Shown here piece after piece: positions 7,815-15,986 of a stretch of 64,000 nt of DNA. The notes under the pieces were generated by a model. It did not search any database. It was not told the DNA's origin and saw nothing but the letters and a program-made list of their open reading frames with translations. A program made the position numbers and the translations under genes. Source of the DNA: CAIWHR01 sp039931775 (GTDB lineage Bacteria; Pseudomonadota; Gammaproteobacteria; Burkholderiales; Casimicrobiaceae); the NCBI GenBank assembly GCA_039931775.1, contig JBDTRG010000038.1, positions 3,919-67,918 of the forward strand. Direction: 5' to 3'. The number at the start of each line of letters is the position of its first letter. Position 1 is the stretch's first letter.

Positions 7815-10271
7815 ATGAAGACGCATGCGCGCGTGGTGGTGATCGGCGGCGGCGTGGTCGGTGTCAGCACGCTCTACCACCTGACGAAAAAGGGCTGGTC
7901 GGATGTCGTGCTGCTGGAGCGCACGGCGCTGACGGCGGGCTCGACGTGGCACGCGGCCGGGCTGCTGCCGCTCTTCAACATGAGCTACACGGTCGGCCAG
8001 CTGCACAAGTATTCGGTCGACCTGTACAAACGCCTGCCGGCGGAGACCGGCCAGGACGTGAGCTTCCACGTCACCGGCAACCTGCGCCTCGCGACCAATC
8101 GCGATCGCCTCGACGAGTATTACAAGTACTGCGGCACAGCCAACACGATCGGCGTGCCGTTCGAAGTCATCGATCCGGCGCGCGTAAAGGAATTGTGGCC
8201 GCTCGTGAACCTGGGCGACGGTGTGGACACGCCCAAGATCATCGGCGCGCTCTATCACCCGGACGATGGCCACATCGCGCCGGTCGACCTGACGATGGCG
8301 TTGCGCAAGGGCGCCCGCAACGGCGGCGCCGAGATCTACGAGCAGACCGCGGTCATCGGTGTGGACCGATTGCCCTCCGGCGAGTGGAACGTTCGGACAG
8401 ACATGGGCGACATCGTCTGCGAACACGTCGTCTGCGCCACCGGCAACTACGCGCGCGAAACGGGCCAGATGTTCGGCATCGGCTTGCCGGTGATCCCGGT
8501 CGAGCACCAGTACATCGTCTACGACGAATCCGCCGAGTTGAAGGCGTATCGCGCGGCCGGCGGCCGCGAGCTCGCGGTGCTGCGCGAATCCGACGCGTCA
8601 TACTACCTGCGCGAGGAGCGGATGGGCTGGATCCTCGGGCCGTACGAAAAAGGCGCGCCGGCGCGCTTCGCGGACGGCGTGCCTCCGGAATTCGGCAAGG
8701 AACTCTTCGCCGGCGATCTCGACCGGCTGCTGCCGCACGTCGAGGCGGCGATGAAGCGCGTGCCCTGCCTCGAGCACGCCGGGATCAAGACCATCGTCAA
8801 CGGGCCGATTTCCTACACGCCGGACGGCAGCCCGATGATCGGCCCCACCTGGGACCTTCACAACGTCTGGCTGAACGAGGGCCACAGCTTCGGCGTCACC
8901 GCCGCGGGCGGCTCGGGCTGGCAACTCGCCGAATGGATCACCGAAGGCGAGCCGGGCATCGACATGCTCGCGGTCGACCCGCGCCGCTTCGGCGCGTATG
9001 GCGGCAAGCGTTACACGGTGCGCAAGAACGAGGAAACCTACCGCAACGTATTCACCGTCCACTACCCGGACGAGGAACGCGCGGACGGGCGGCCGGCGAA
9101 GACCAGCCCCGTCTACGAGAAGCTTTCCCGGATGGGCGCGGTCTGGGGCCAGCGCTACGGATGGGAGCGCGCCAACTGGTTCGCGCCGGAGGGTGTCGCG
9201 CGCAAGGACAGGTGGAGCTTTCGCCGGACCAATTACTTCGAGCACGTCGGCAACGAATGCCGGCGGATGCGCGAAAAAGTCGGCGTGATCGACCTGACGC
9301 CGTTCACGAAACACATGGTCACCGGTCCCCGCAGCGAGGCCTGGCTCGATTCGCTGGTCGCCAACAAGGTGCCGGTGAAGGTCGGACGCATCGCGCTGTG
9401 CCACGCGTTGACGAAGAAGGGCGGCATCCGCTCCGAGTTCACGATCACCAAGCTCGCCGACAACCAATACTACGTGGTCAGCGCCGGCGCCGCCGAACGC
9501 TACGACAGCGATTACCTGCGCAAGAAGCTGCCGGCCGATGGGTCGGTGCAGCTGTCCAACATCACGACGAGTCGCGGCACGTTCGTCGTCGCCGGACCCA
9601 GGGCGCGCGACGTGCTCGCCAAGCTCACCGATACGCCGCTCGACAACGAACATTTTCCGTGGCTGACCGGGCAGGTGATCGAAGTCGGCTACGCGGTCGA
9701 CGTCTACGCGCTTCGGGTCAATTTCATCGGCGACTTGGGATGGGAGCTCCACTTCCCGATCGAGTACGCGAACGGTCTCTTCGATGCGCTGTTCGCCGCC
9801 GGCGCCGAATTCGGCATCGGCATGGTCGGCATGCGCGCGATGGAGTCGCTGCGCCTCGAGAAATCGTACCGGATGTGGGGTTCCGACCTCACCCCCGACT
9901 ACACACCGTTCGAGGCCGGCATGGATCGCTTTGTGCGGATGAACAAGGGTGAGTTCATCGGCAAGGAAGCGCTCGCCCGACAACTCGCGGCCGGCGTGCC
10001 GAACCGTTTCGTCACGCTCGAAGTGCACGGCATCACCGACGCCGACCCGCTCGGCAACGAGCCGCTCTTCGCGGATGGCAAGCTCGTCGGCCGGGCGACC
10101 GCCGGCTACTACGGGCACGTGCTCGGCAAGAGCCTCGCGCTCGCCTACGTCGAGGCTGCGCGTGCCGAAGTGGGCTCGCAGATGGAAATCGAAATCCTCG
10201 GCGAGCGCAGGAAGGTCACCGTGCTCGGCGAGTCGCCGCTCGATCCCGAGAACGCGCGCCTGCGCGCCTAG
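7815..10271 (+). CDS. Dimethylglycine/sarcosine dehydrogenase-like FAD oxidoreductase with GcvT domain
   Basis: The 818-residue protein has an N-terminal DAO-type FAD domain (VVVIGGGVVGVSTLYHL, residues 7-23). The GSTWHAAGLLP segment holds the histidine that binds FAD covalently in dimethylglycine dehydrogenase. A C-terminal GcvT aminomethyltransferase domain (about residues 430-815: VGVIDLTPFTKH, GWELHFPIEY, RLEKSYRMWGSDL) should bind tetrahydrofolate. It therefore fits oxidative N-demethylation of dimethylglycine to sarcosine, or of a related methylamine, feeding the sarcosine oxidase encoded divergently. Dimethylglycine versus sarcosine cannot be decided here. The next gene starts 26 bases downstream. 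Confidence 0.88.
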   Translation: MKTHARVVVIGGGVVGVSTLYHLTKKGWSDVVLLERTALTAGSTWHAAGLLPLFNMSYTVGQLHKYSVDLYKRLPAETGQDVSFHVTGNLRLATNRDRLDEYYKYCGTANTIGVPFEVIDPARVKELWPLVNLGDGVDTPKIIGALYHPDDGHIAPVDLTMALRKGARNGGAEIYEQTAVIGVDRLPSGEWNVRTDMGDIVCEHVVCATGNYARETGQMFGIGLPVIPVEHQYIVYDESAELKAYRAAGGRELAVLRESDASYYLREERMGWILGPYEKGAPARFADGVPPEFGKELFAGDLDRLLPHVEAAMKRVPCLEHAGIKTIVNGPISYTPDGSPMIGPTWDLHNVWLNEGHSFGVTAAGGSGWQLAEWITEGEPGIDMLAVDPRRFGAYGGKRYTVRKNEETYRNVFTVHYPDEERADGRPAKTSPVYEKLSRMGAVWGQRYGWERANWFAPEGVARKDRWSFRRTNYFEHVGNECRRMREKVGVIDLTPFTKHMVTGPRSEAWLDSLVANKVPVKVGRIALCHALTKKGGIRSEFTITKLADNQYYVVSAGAAERYDSDYLRKKLPADGSVQLSNITTSRGTFVVAGPRARDVLAKLTDTPLDNEHFPWLTGQVIEVGYAVDVYALRVNFIGDLGWELHFPIEYANGLFDALFAAGAEFGIGMVGMRAMESLRLEKSYRMWGSDLTPDYTPFEAGMDRFVRMNKGEFIGKEALARQLAAGVPNRFVTLEVHGITDADPLGNEPLFADGKLVGRATAGYYGHVLGKSLALAYVEAARAEVGSQMEIEILGERRKVTVLGESPLDPENARLRA

Positions 10272-10297
10272 CACCTCGTCGCGGCACCACGACGACC

Positions 10298-13200
10298 GTG
10301 GATGTCCCGTTCAACGATGCGGTGAAGGCCCGCGCCCCGGCGCTGGACGGCATCGTCGATCGCCCGCAGCTCACGTCGCGATTGACGGCGACCACGGCAC
10401 CGGCCAAGTGGCTGAACGCGCCATCCGGCACCGGCAAGTCGACGCTCGTCGCGAGTTACGCGAGGGCGACGTCGCGCGCGCTCGTCTGGTACCGGTTCGA
10501 CGAACGCGACGACGACCCGGCGTTTTTCTATCGCCATTACACGGCGGCGCTCGCGAGCGCGCTGGGCCCGGGCATCGCGCTTCCGCGTTTCTCGGCGGAC
10601 GATACCGCGCGCGAAGAGGCGTTCGCCGATCGGTACTTCGGCGCGCTGCGCGCGGGATGCATTGGACGGGTGCTGCTCGTTTTCGATGATGCACACAAGC
10701 TCTCCGAACCGCGGCGACTCGGGGCGCTCGCGCGGTTCGTCGCGTCGACCGACGCGGCAATCGAGATCGTCTTCATCTCCGAAGAACCCGCACCCGCCGC
10801 ACTGTTCGACGCGGTCGCGGCGCGACAGCTCGCGCTGTGCAACGATATGCAGCTCGCGTTCAACCCGGAGGAGTGCCGGGCGCTGGCCGAAATCCTCCGG
10901 CTGCAGCAACCCGACGGGCAGACGCTCGCGGCGTTGACGGGAGGACACGCGGGCGCGCTGGTGCTCGCCTGCGAGTTCCTGCGCGGCACGAGTATGCCGA
11001 CCGCCGCCAACGGCGAAATCGCCGAGCAGATCCACGTCCACCTCCTCGAAAGGCTGCTCGATCGCGCGAGCCCCGCGCGCCGCGAGCTGCTGGAGCGAAC
11101 GTCGTTCGCGCCGCAAATGACCCGGGCGCTCGCGGCCGACCTCGCCGGGGAGGCGGCTGCCGCCGAGCTCGATCCGCTCGCCGCGCGCGGGCTCCTCCGC
11201 CGCGTCGCGACGGCCGACGGCCCGATCTATGAGGCGCACGGCCTCGTCCGCCGCGGCATGCAGGCCATGCTGAAGAAGCGGCTCGACCCGGCGCACTTCC
11301 GGCAAGCCGCCATCGACACGGCTGCCGCACTCGTCGCCCACGGCGCGACCGAGGAAGCGTTCGCGCTGCTGATCGAGCGCGACGCCCCCGACGAGGCGGC
11401 GGTCGTCCTGGGCGAGCTCGCCGAGCGTTACGCGCGCGGCGGGCAGGCCGGCCTTCTCGCACGATCGATCGGCGAGCTTCCGCGGGCGTTGCAGGTCCGA
11501 AATCCGTGGCTCTGCTTCTGGACCGGGCAGGCGCTGCTCGGCATCGACGAGGAAGCTGCGCGCGGCTACTTCGAGCGGAGCTACGCGGCCTTCGAGGGGG
11601 TACACGATCGCGCAGGCATGCGGCTTGCCGCGGCGTGCGTGGTCACCGCGTTTGGCCTCGAGTACGGCGATCTGCGCGCACTCGACGCGTGGCTGGCGCG
11701 CCACGCCGGCGCCGGCGGCGATACCGACGTCGAGCCAGGGTCACCGAACGAAGCCGCGCGGTGCCTCGGCATGGTCTGCGCGGCGATCGTGCGCGGCGCG
11801 TTTCCGCCGGGATTCGCGTCGGCGGGTTTGATCGCCCGCCTCCGCGTGCTGATCGACGAACCCACCGCGTGGCTCACGCGCGACCAACCTCTCGAGGCGG
11901 CTCGCCTGCTGATCGATTGCGCGCGAATCTTCGGGACCAACGCCGAGGCGCAGGCGATGGTGATCGCGACCCGGTCACACGCGGAAAGCGGATCGACGAG
12001 CGCGCTGCAGCGCGGTCGCTGGTGGATCAGCGCGGCGCTCGCCTACCTGGCGGACGGCCTGCACGAGCCCGCGATCGATTTCCTGTCGCGCGCGCGGGCG
12101 CTGGTCGAGGAGACCGGCTCGCGCCGGCTCGCGTTCGAGCTCGGCATGACCGAGGTCGATTCCGCGCTGAAACGCGGCGAGCTCGACGCCGCGGCGGCGC
12201 ATCTCGCCACGCTCGAATCGATCGCGGTCTCGGCGCCGCCGGCGCAACGCGCCGAGCATGCGCGTTTCGCGGCCCGCGTGTTCCTGCTGCAGGGCCGCGC
12301 GCAAGTGGGGTTGCGCTGGGCGGAGGACGCACTGAGGACGGCCACCCTCGCCGGCTATGTCGGTGGCCACGCGCGCGCATTCCAGGTCGAATACGTCTAC
12401 GCGCTCGCGGCGAACGAGCGCTATCCGGAAGCCATTGCGCTCAGCGAAAAGATGCTCGAGGGCCTCGATGGCGCGCAGCGCGGCGCCGTCCTCGCTCTGG
12501 AGGCGGGGCTTCGCTACCTGGCATCGGACAACGACGACGTTGCGTTGCTGAAGCGTGCGTTCGCGCATGCGCGGGAAGAAGGATTCGTCTACCTGCTCGC
12601 GCGGGCGCGGGCCGCGATCGCGCGGTTGTGCGAGCGCGCACTCGCCCACGGCGTCGAAGGCGAATTCGCGCAGCGCGTGATCGCCGTCCAGAAACTCGAC
12701 CCGCCCGCGTACACCGGACCGACGTGGCCGTGGCCTGTCCGGATCCGCACGCTCGGCGGCTTCGAGCTGGAGATTCGCGGGGCGCGCTACCGTCCCGCGC
12801 ACAAGGCGCAGGACAAGCCGCTCGAGCTCCTGAAGCTCCTGCTCACCGCGCTCGTCCTCGGCCGCGACAGCGTCGACAAGGCCTGGGTCGCGGAGCGGTT
12901 GTGGCCCGATGCCGACGGCGCCAATGCACGAAAGTCGCTCGACATGGCGACCTCGCGCCTGCGGCGCCTCCTCGGCGACGACGCGGCGCTCGAGTCGCCG
13001 GAAGGCCGCCTGCGCGTTTCGCCGCGCCATGTCTGGACCGACGTCGCGCCGCTGCTGCGCGCGCTGTCGCGCGTGGGCGAGCGGCGCGACGAGCACGCGC
13101 GCGGCCTCGTCACGCGCGGCGCCGAAGCCGTGGCCGAGGTGACCGCCGTGCTCGAGCTCTACCGCGGGCCGTTTCTGCCGGAGGAGGACCCGCCGCCCTG

Positions 13201-13525
13201 GCTCATCGCCGGACGGGAGGCCGTCACCGCGGCTGTGCGCGCTGCGCTCGTCTCGGCGGAAGCGATCCTCGACGGGCAAGGCGACACCCAACTGGTGCCC
13301 GCGATGGAGCGCGCGCTCGCGGCCGACCCGACGTCCGAAGACCTGGCGCGCGCGCTGATGCGGGCGCATGCGCGTCACGGCCACCACAGCGAGTCGCTGA
13401 TCGTGTACCGTAGGGTTCGCGAGATGCTCTCGATCGTGCTCGGCGTCAAGCCGAGTCACGAGACGGAGCGCCTCAAGGAGGCGATCCACGCGGCGGCGCA
13501 AGCGGGCGGTGCCGCTGTCGATTGA
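10298..13525 (+). CDS. STAND ATPase (MalT-like) transcription factor with C-terminal winged-helix/BTAD (SARP) output
   Basis: The 1075-residue protein starts at a GTG. A P-loop NTPase comes first: Walker A NAPSGTGKST at residues 40-49 and Walker B VLLVFDDAH near residues 124-132. Then follows a long alpha-helical, TPR-like region (about 220-790). At about 808-895 is an OmpR/ToxR-type winged helix (IRTLGGFELEIRG, ARKSLDMATSRLRRLLG), then a bacterial transcriptional activator domain to the end (ALAADPTSEDLARALMRAHA). MalT relatives usually end in a LuxR helix-turn-helix, and classical SARPs start with the winged helix; here the SARP part replaces the LuxR output. It probably senses a ligand and switches on ATP binding. 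Whether its target is the upstream flavoenzyme or the downstream protease is unknown. Confidence 0.85.
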   Translation: MDVPFNDAVKARAPALDGIVDRPQLTSRLTATTAPAKWLNAPSGTGKSTLVASYARATSRALVWYRFDERDDDPAFFYRHYTAALASALGPGIALPRFSADDTAREEAFADRYFGALRAGCIGRVLLVFDDAHKLSEPRRLGALARFVASTDAAIEIVFISEEPAPAALFDAVAARQLALCNDMQLAFNPEECRALAEILRLQQPDGQTLAALTGGHAGALVLACEFLRGTSMPTAANGEIAEQIHVHLLERLLDRASPARRELLERTSFAPQMTRALAADLAGEAAAAELDPLAARGLLRRVATADGPIYEAHGLVRRGMQAMLKKRLDPAHFRQAAIDTAAALVAHGATEEAFALLIERDAPDEAAVVLGELAERYARGGQAGLLARSIGELPRALQVRNPWLCFWTGQALLGIDEEAARGYFERSYAAFEGVHDRAGMRLAAACVVTAFGLEYGDLRALDAWLARHAGAGGDTDVEPGSPNEAARCLGMVCAAIVRGAFPPGFASAGLIARLRVLIDEPTAWLTRDQPLEAARLLIDCARIFGTNAEAQAMVIATRSHAESGSTSALQRGRWWISAALAYLADGLHEPAIDFLSRARALVEETGSRRLAFELGMTEVDSALKRGELDAAAAHLATLESIAVSAPPAQRAEHARFAARVFLLQGRAQVGLRWAEDALRTATLAGYVGGHARAFQVEYVYALAANERYPEAIALSEKMLEGLDGAQRGAVLALEAGLRYLASDNDDVALLKRAFAHAREEGFVYLLARARAAIARLCERALAHGVEGEFAQRVIAVQKLDPPAYTGPTWPWPVRIRTLGGFELEIRGARYRPAHKAQDKPLELLKLLLTALVLGRDSVDKAWVAERLWPDADGANARKSLDMATSRLRRLLGDDAALESPEGRLRVSPRHVWTDVAPLLRALSRVGERRDEHARGLVTRGAEAVAEVTAVLELYRGPFLPEEDPPPWLIAGREAVTAAVRAALVSAEAILDGQGDTQLVPAMERALAADPTSEDLARALMRAHARHGHHSESLIVYRRVREMLSIVLGVKPSHETERLKEAIHAAAQAGGAAVD

Positions 13526-13576
13526 CGCGCCGATACGCGGCGCGATCGGCCCGCGCCCGACCAACGGAGATCCGAC

Positions 13577-13768
13577 ATGGCGACACGCAAGGCAAAGCCG
13601 GCAACGAGGAGGAAAAAAAAGGGCCCGACCTGGGCACAAAAGAAAAAGCAGATCCACGGCGCGTTGAAGAAAATCGCCGCGGCATCGGCCGCTTTGCAAG
13701 CGGCGAAGAAAGCACTCGCCGATGTGCTGAGTTCATCGCCCGGAGGCGGGCCGGACGTCAAGAACTGA
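13577..13768 (+). CDS. Small lysine/alanine-rich basic protein (63 aa)
   Basis: An ATG with a GGAGAT ribosome binding site begins a protein whose first half is strongly basic (TRKAKPATRRKKKGP, AQKKKQIHGALKKI) and whose second half is alanine-rich helix. Composition resembles histone H1-like nucleoid proteins such as HctB or AlgP tails, but no firm homology is claimed. It lies between the STAND regulator and the calpain gene in the same direction, with gaps of 51 and 26 bases, so co-transcription is likely. It could be DNA- or RNA-binding, or a partner or substrate of the protease. Confidence 0.7.
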   Translation: MATRKAKPATRRKKKGPTWAQKKKQIHGALKKIAAASAALQAAKKALADVLSSSPGGGPDVKN

Positions 13769-13794
13769 CGCGCTTGCACGGCCGGAGCTCTTGA

Positions 13795-15009
13795 GTGGCA
13801 GCGACCTGGAGCGTCAATCCGCTGGCGCTCGCCCAGCTCATCACCGGGGACCTCTTTCAGGATGAGACCTGGGATGCGGTGCAGGCGGTGCTGGTGAAGG
13901 CGTTCCAGGTCAAGTCCGAGCTGATGATCTTCGACAGCGACGGCCCCGACCCGCCGCGCATCCGACTGTTGCAGGACCTGGCCGGCGCGCTCAGCGATCC
14001 GCAGCGCCTTGCCGACATCGAACAGCTGCAGCTCGTGCAGACGGCCATCGGGCTCTACGGCAAGGACAACGTCGAGCGAATCCTACCGTATCTGATGCCC
14101 GTCTCCGATGCGGCATTCACGGCTCCGGGCGCGCCGCATCCGGCCAACGCTGCGGTGATTGGCGCGTACAAGGAGATCGGACCCTACATCGACAAGGGCG
14201 TGTCGTATCTCGATCCGGTGCAGGGCAACGCCAGCGACTGCTACCTGATCTCGGCGATGAGCGCGCTCGCCTGGTCGCGTCCGGCCGAGTGGACGACTCG
14301 CGTGCAGGCGATCGTCGAGAAACAGGGGACGAACAAGATCTACCGTTACGCCTTCTATCGCGGCAAGGACACGCTGGAGCCCGAATTCACGGTGAAGCCG
14401 CAGCTGCCGGTCAACATCCACGGCCGGCCGGCCTACGCTCGCTCGGCCGACGGCACCGAGGGCTGGGCCGCGATGTTCGAAAAGGCATTCGTCATGCGCC
14501 AATGCGGACGCGCGGACGATGACCCGTTGCCGAGCGACTACCAGTACATCTCCGACAATCGGCTGCAGCCGCAGATCGCCTGCCGGGCCCTTGTGGGCGG
14601 CGCGAGCCACGGCGCCAATTGCGCGATGCTCGGAGGAGAGAAGCTCTCCGCCATCGTCGGCCGCCGCTGCGATGTGGGGCGCGGCGTGACGACGTCGGCC
14701 ACGATGGCGTGGACCTGGGAGACCACCGAGGAGATGCGTGGCCTGACCTGGAAGGCCACGGGGCTCTTCGCCAACCACGCCTACACCGTCCTCGGTAGGA
14801 TGAGCTGGAAGGGCGATGAGCACATCGTGCTGCGCAACCCCTGGGGACGCTCCCCCTATCGTGCCGGTGCCCACGCGACCGGGCGATGGCAGCCGGGCAG
14901 CGGGTCGAGCGGCGCGCCGGAGGTCGAGCTCAACCGGAACGGCGTCTTTGCGATTCGCGCCGATTGGTTCGACACCTGTTTCACGCAGGTCGGCTGGGTC
15001 GACCACTGA
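13795..15009 (+). CDS. Calpain-family (C2) cysteine protease
   Basis: The 404-residue protein shows the calpain catalytic core. Cys149 sits in QGNASDCYLISAMSALA after a preceding DPVQG, His328 in ANHAYTVLGR, and Asn348 in VLRNPWG: the Cys-His-Asn triad with the usual surroundings. About 130 residues precede the core, with no signal peptide and no membrane helix, so it appears cytoplasmic. No calcium-binding EF-hand domain is visible; the family can bind calcium within the core. The GTG start (MAATWSVNPL) is the first usable codon after the preceding gene. Calpain-like proteases are uncommon in bacteria and their roles are mostly unknown. Confidence 0.88.
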   Translation: MAATWSVNPLALAQLITGDLFQDETWDAVQAVLVKAFQVKSELMIFDSDGPDPPRIRLLQDLAGALSDPQRLADIEQLQLVQTAIGLYGKDNVERILPYLMPVSDAAFTAPGAPHPANAAVIGAYKEIGPYIDKGVSYLDPVQGNASDCYLISAMSALAWSRPAEWTTRVQAIVEKQGTNKIYRYAFYRGKDTLEPEFTVKPQLPVNIHGRPAYARSADGTEGWAAMFEKAFVMRQCGRADDDPLPSDYQYISDNRLQPQIACRALVGGASHGANCAMLGGEKLSAIVGRRCDVGRGVTTSATMAWTWETTEEMRGLTWKATGLFANHAYTVLGRMSWKGDEHIVLRNPWGRSPYRAGAHATGRWQPGSGSSGAPEVELNRNGVFAIRADWFDTCFTQVGWVDH

Positions 15010-15019
15010 TCGCGGCGGT

Positions 15020-15040
15020 ACGGCCGCATTATCCGGCCGT
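15020..15040. repeat. Inverted repeat after the calpain gene
   Basis: Arms ACGGCCG and CGGCCGT enclose a 7-base loop between two convergent genes. There is no T-run, so it is at most a weak or Rho-assisted terminator. Confidence 0.35.
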
Positions 15041-15055
15041 GCCGTGACCACCGCG

Positions 15056-15517
15056 TCATGCGGCAAGAAACAGTTCCCGCCGCGCGATCGCCTCGCACTT
15101 GCGCTCGATCCGGCGCGCGATCTCGCGGCGGCGGACGACGACGAGGCAGATCGTGCCGTCGCAGACCTGCTCGCAATCGTCGAAGGCCTGGACGCGGAAC
15201 GTGACGTCGCGCTCTCCGATGCCTTCGACCCAGCCGCTGATGCGCAACCGCGCGCCGCGGGGAATCGGCGCGCAGTGGCGGCATTCGATCGACTGACCGA
15301 CGACGGTTTCCTCGTCCGAGTCGACGTACCGGTGGACTTCGCGCAGGCACACGGACTCGAGCACGGCGACGAGCTGGCAGGTCGCCATCGCATCGATCAG
15401 CCGGTCGGCGTAGTCACGGCCTTGAGGCAGCCCGCGGAAAAGGCTACGCGCATCCTGGTCGGCCGAAACGACGTGTGACTCCTCGAACACGATCTGACTG
15501 AGCGCTTCGTGGTTCAT
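15056..15517 (-). CDS. FlK-like hotdog-fold acyl-CoA thioesterase
   Basis: The 153-residue protein aligns in pattern with fluoroacetyl-CoA thioesterase and related hotdog proteins: a region around LIDAMATCQLVAVLE, then ETVVGQSIECRHCAPIPRGARLRISG and a strand TFRVQAFDDCEQVCDG. A charged tail (RRREIARRIERK) resembles those proteins too. It likely hydrolyses a small acyl-CoA in the cytoplasm; the acyl group is unknown. The ATG start gives the normal family length. The membrane protein gene upstream ends 8 bases before it, so the two are probably co-transcribed. Confidence 0.7.
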   Translation of the reverse strand: MNHEALSQIVFEESHVVSADQDARSLFRGLPQGRDYADRLIDAMATCQLVAVLESVCLREVHRYVDSDEETVVGQSIECRHCAPIPRGARLRISGWVEGIGERDVTFRVQAFDDCEQVCDGTICLVVVRRREIARRIERKCEAIARRELFLAA

Positions 15518-15525
15518 GGTTCGCC

Positions 15526-15825
15526 TCAAAAGGTGGGGGGGTGGTTGTCCGGAGCCGCGATCTCGTCCGGGCCGGTGGTGGCAGGTTGCGGGTTCGCCGT
15601 CGACACTTCTGGCGCCAAACGCGGCGTATTCGACCGCTGCGTATCCGCCATCGACGGGCGCACGGCGCTGTCGGCCGCCACAGCCGGTCGTTCGCCAGGT
15701 GCCAGCGCCACCATGGCGGCGAGCAGGATGACCACGATGAGGCCGCCGGCGACTGCGGTCCTCGGGGTCACCTCCAGCCAGCGACGGTCTTCCGGCTCCG
15801 TTAGGTATTGCTTGCGTGACTTCAT
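15526..15825 (-). CDS. Single-pass membrane protein of unknown function
   Basis: A short cytoplasmic head (MKSRKQYLTEPEDRRWLEV) is followed by one transmembrane helix (AVAGGLIVVILLAAMVAL) and a proline/threonine-rich outer segment. The chosen ATG has an AGGAGAG ribosome binding site 6 bases upstream; an alternative ATG lies at 15843. It precedes the thioesterase gene in the same direction. No family was recognised. Confidence 0.6.
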   Translation of the reverse strand: MKSRKQYLTEPEDRRWLEVTPRTAVAGGLIVVILLAAMVALAPGERPAVAADSAVRPSMADTQRSNTPRLAPEVSTANPQPATTGPDEIAAPDNHPPTF

Positions 15826-15986
15826 GGCCTCTCTCCTGTTCATGTCCCGGCAAAGGCGCCGGGGTTGGAGAGAGCTTGCGGGGTCATTTCCCACGGAATA
15901 CCCACCGATTCACTACGCCGCGTCCCGGGACGACGGAGGGGGCTTCGGCAAGGTTCGCTGGAAACGCGCTCGGCGCGCCGCCGCAT

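Noticed and set aside
10298..15009. Calpain trio as a proven anti-phage system
   Set aside because: No nuclease, toxin, reverse transcriptase or other effector lies near, and the trio sits among metabolic genes. Only a functional link is suggested, not a defence role.
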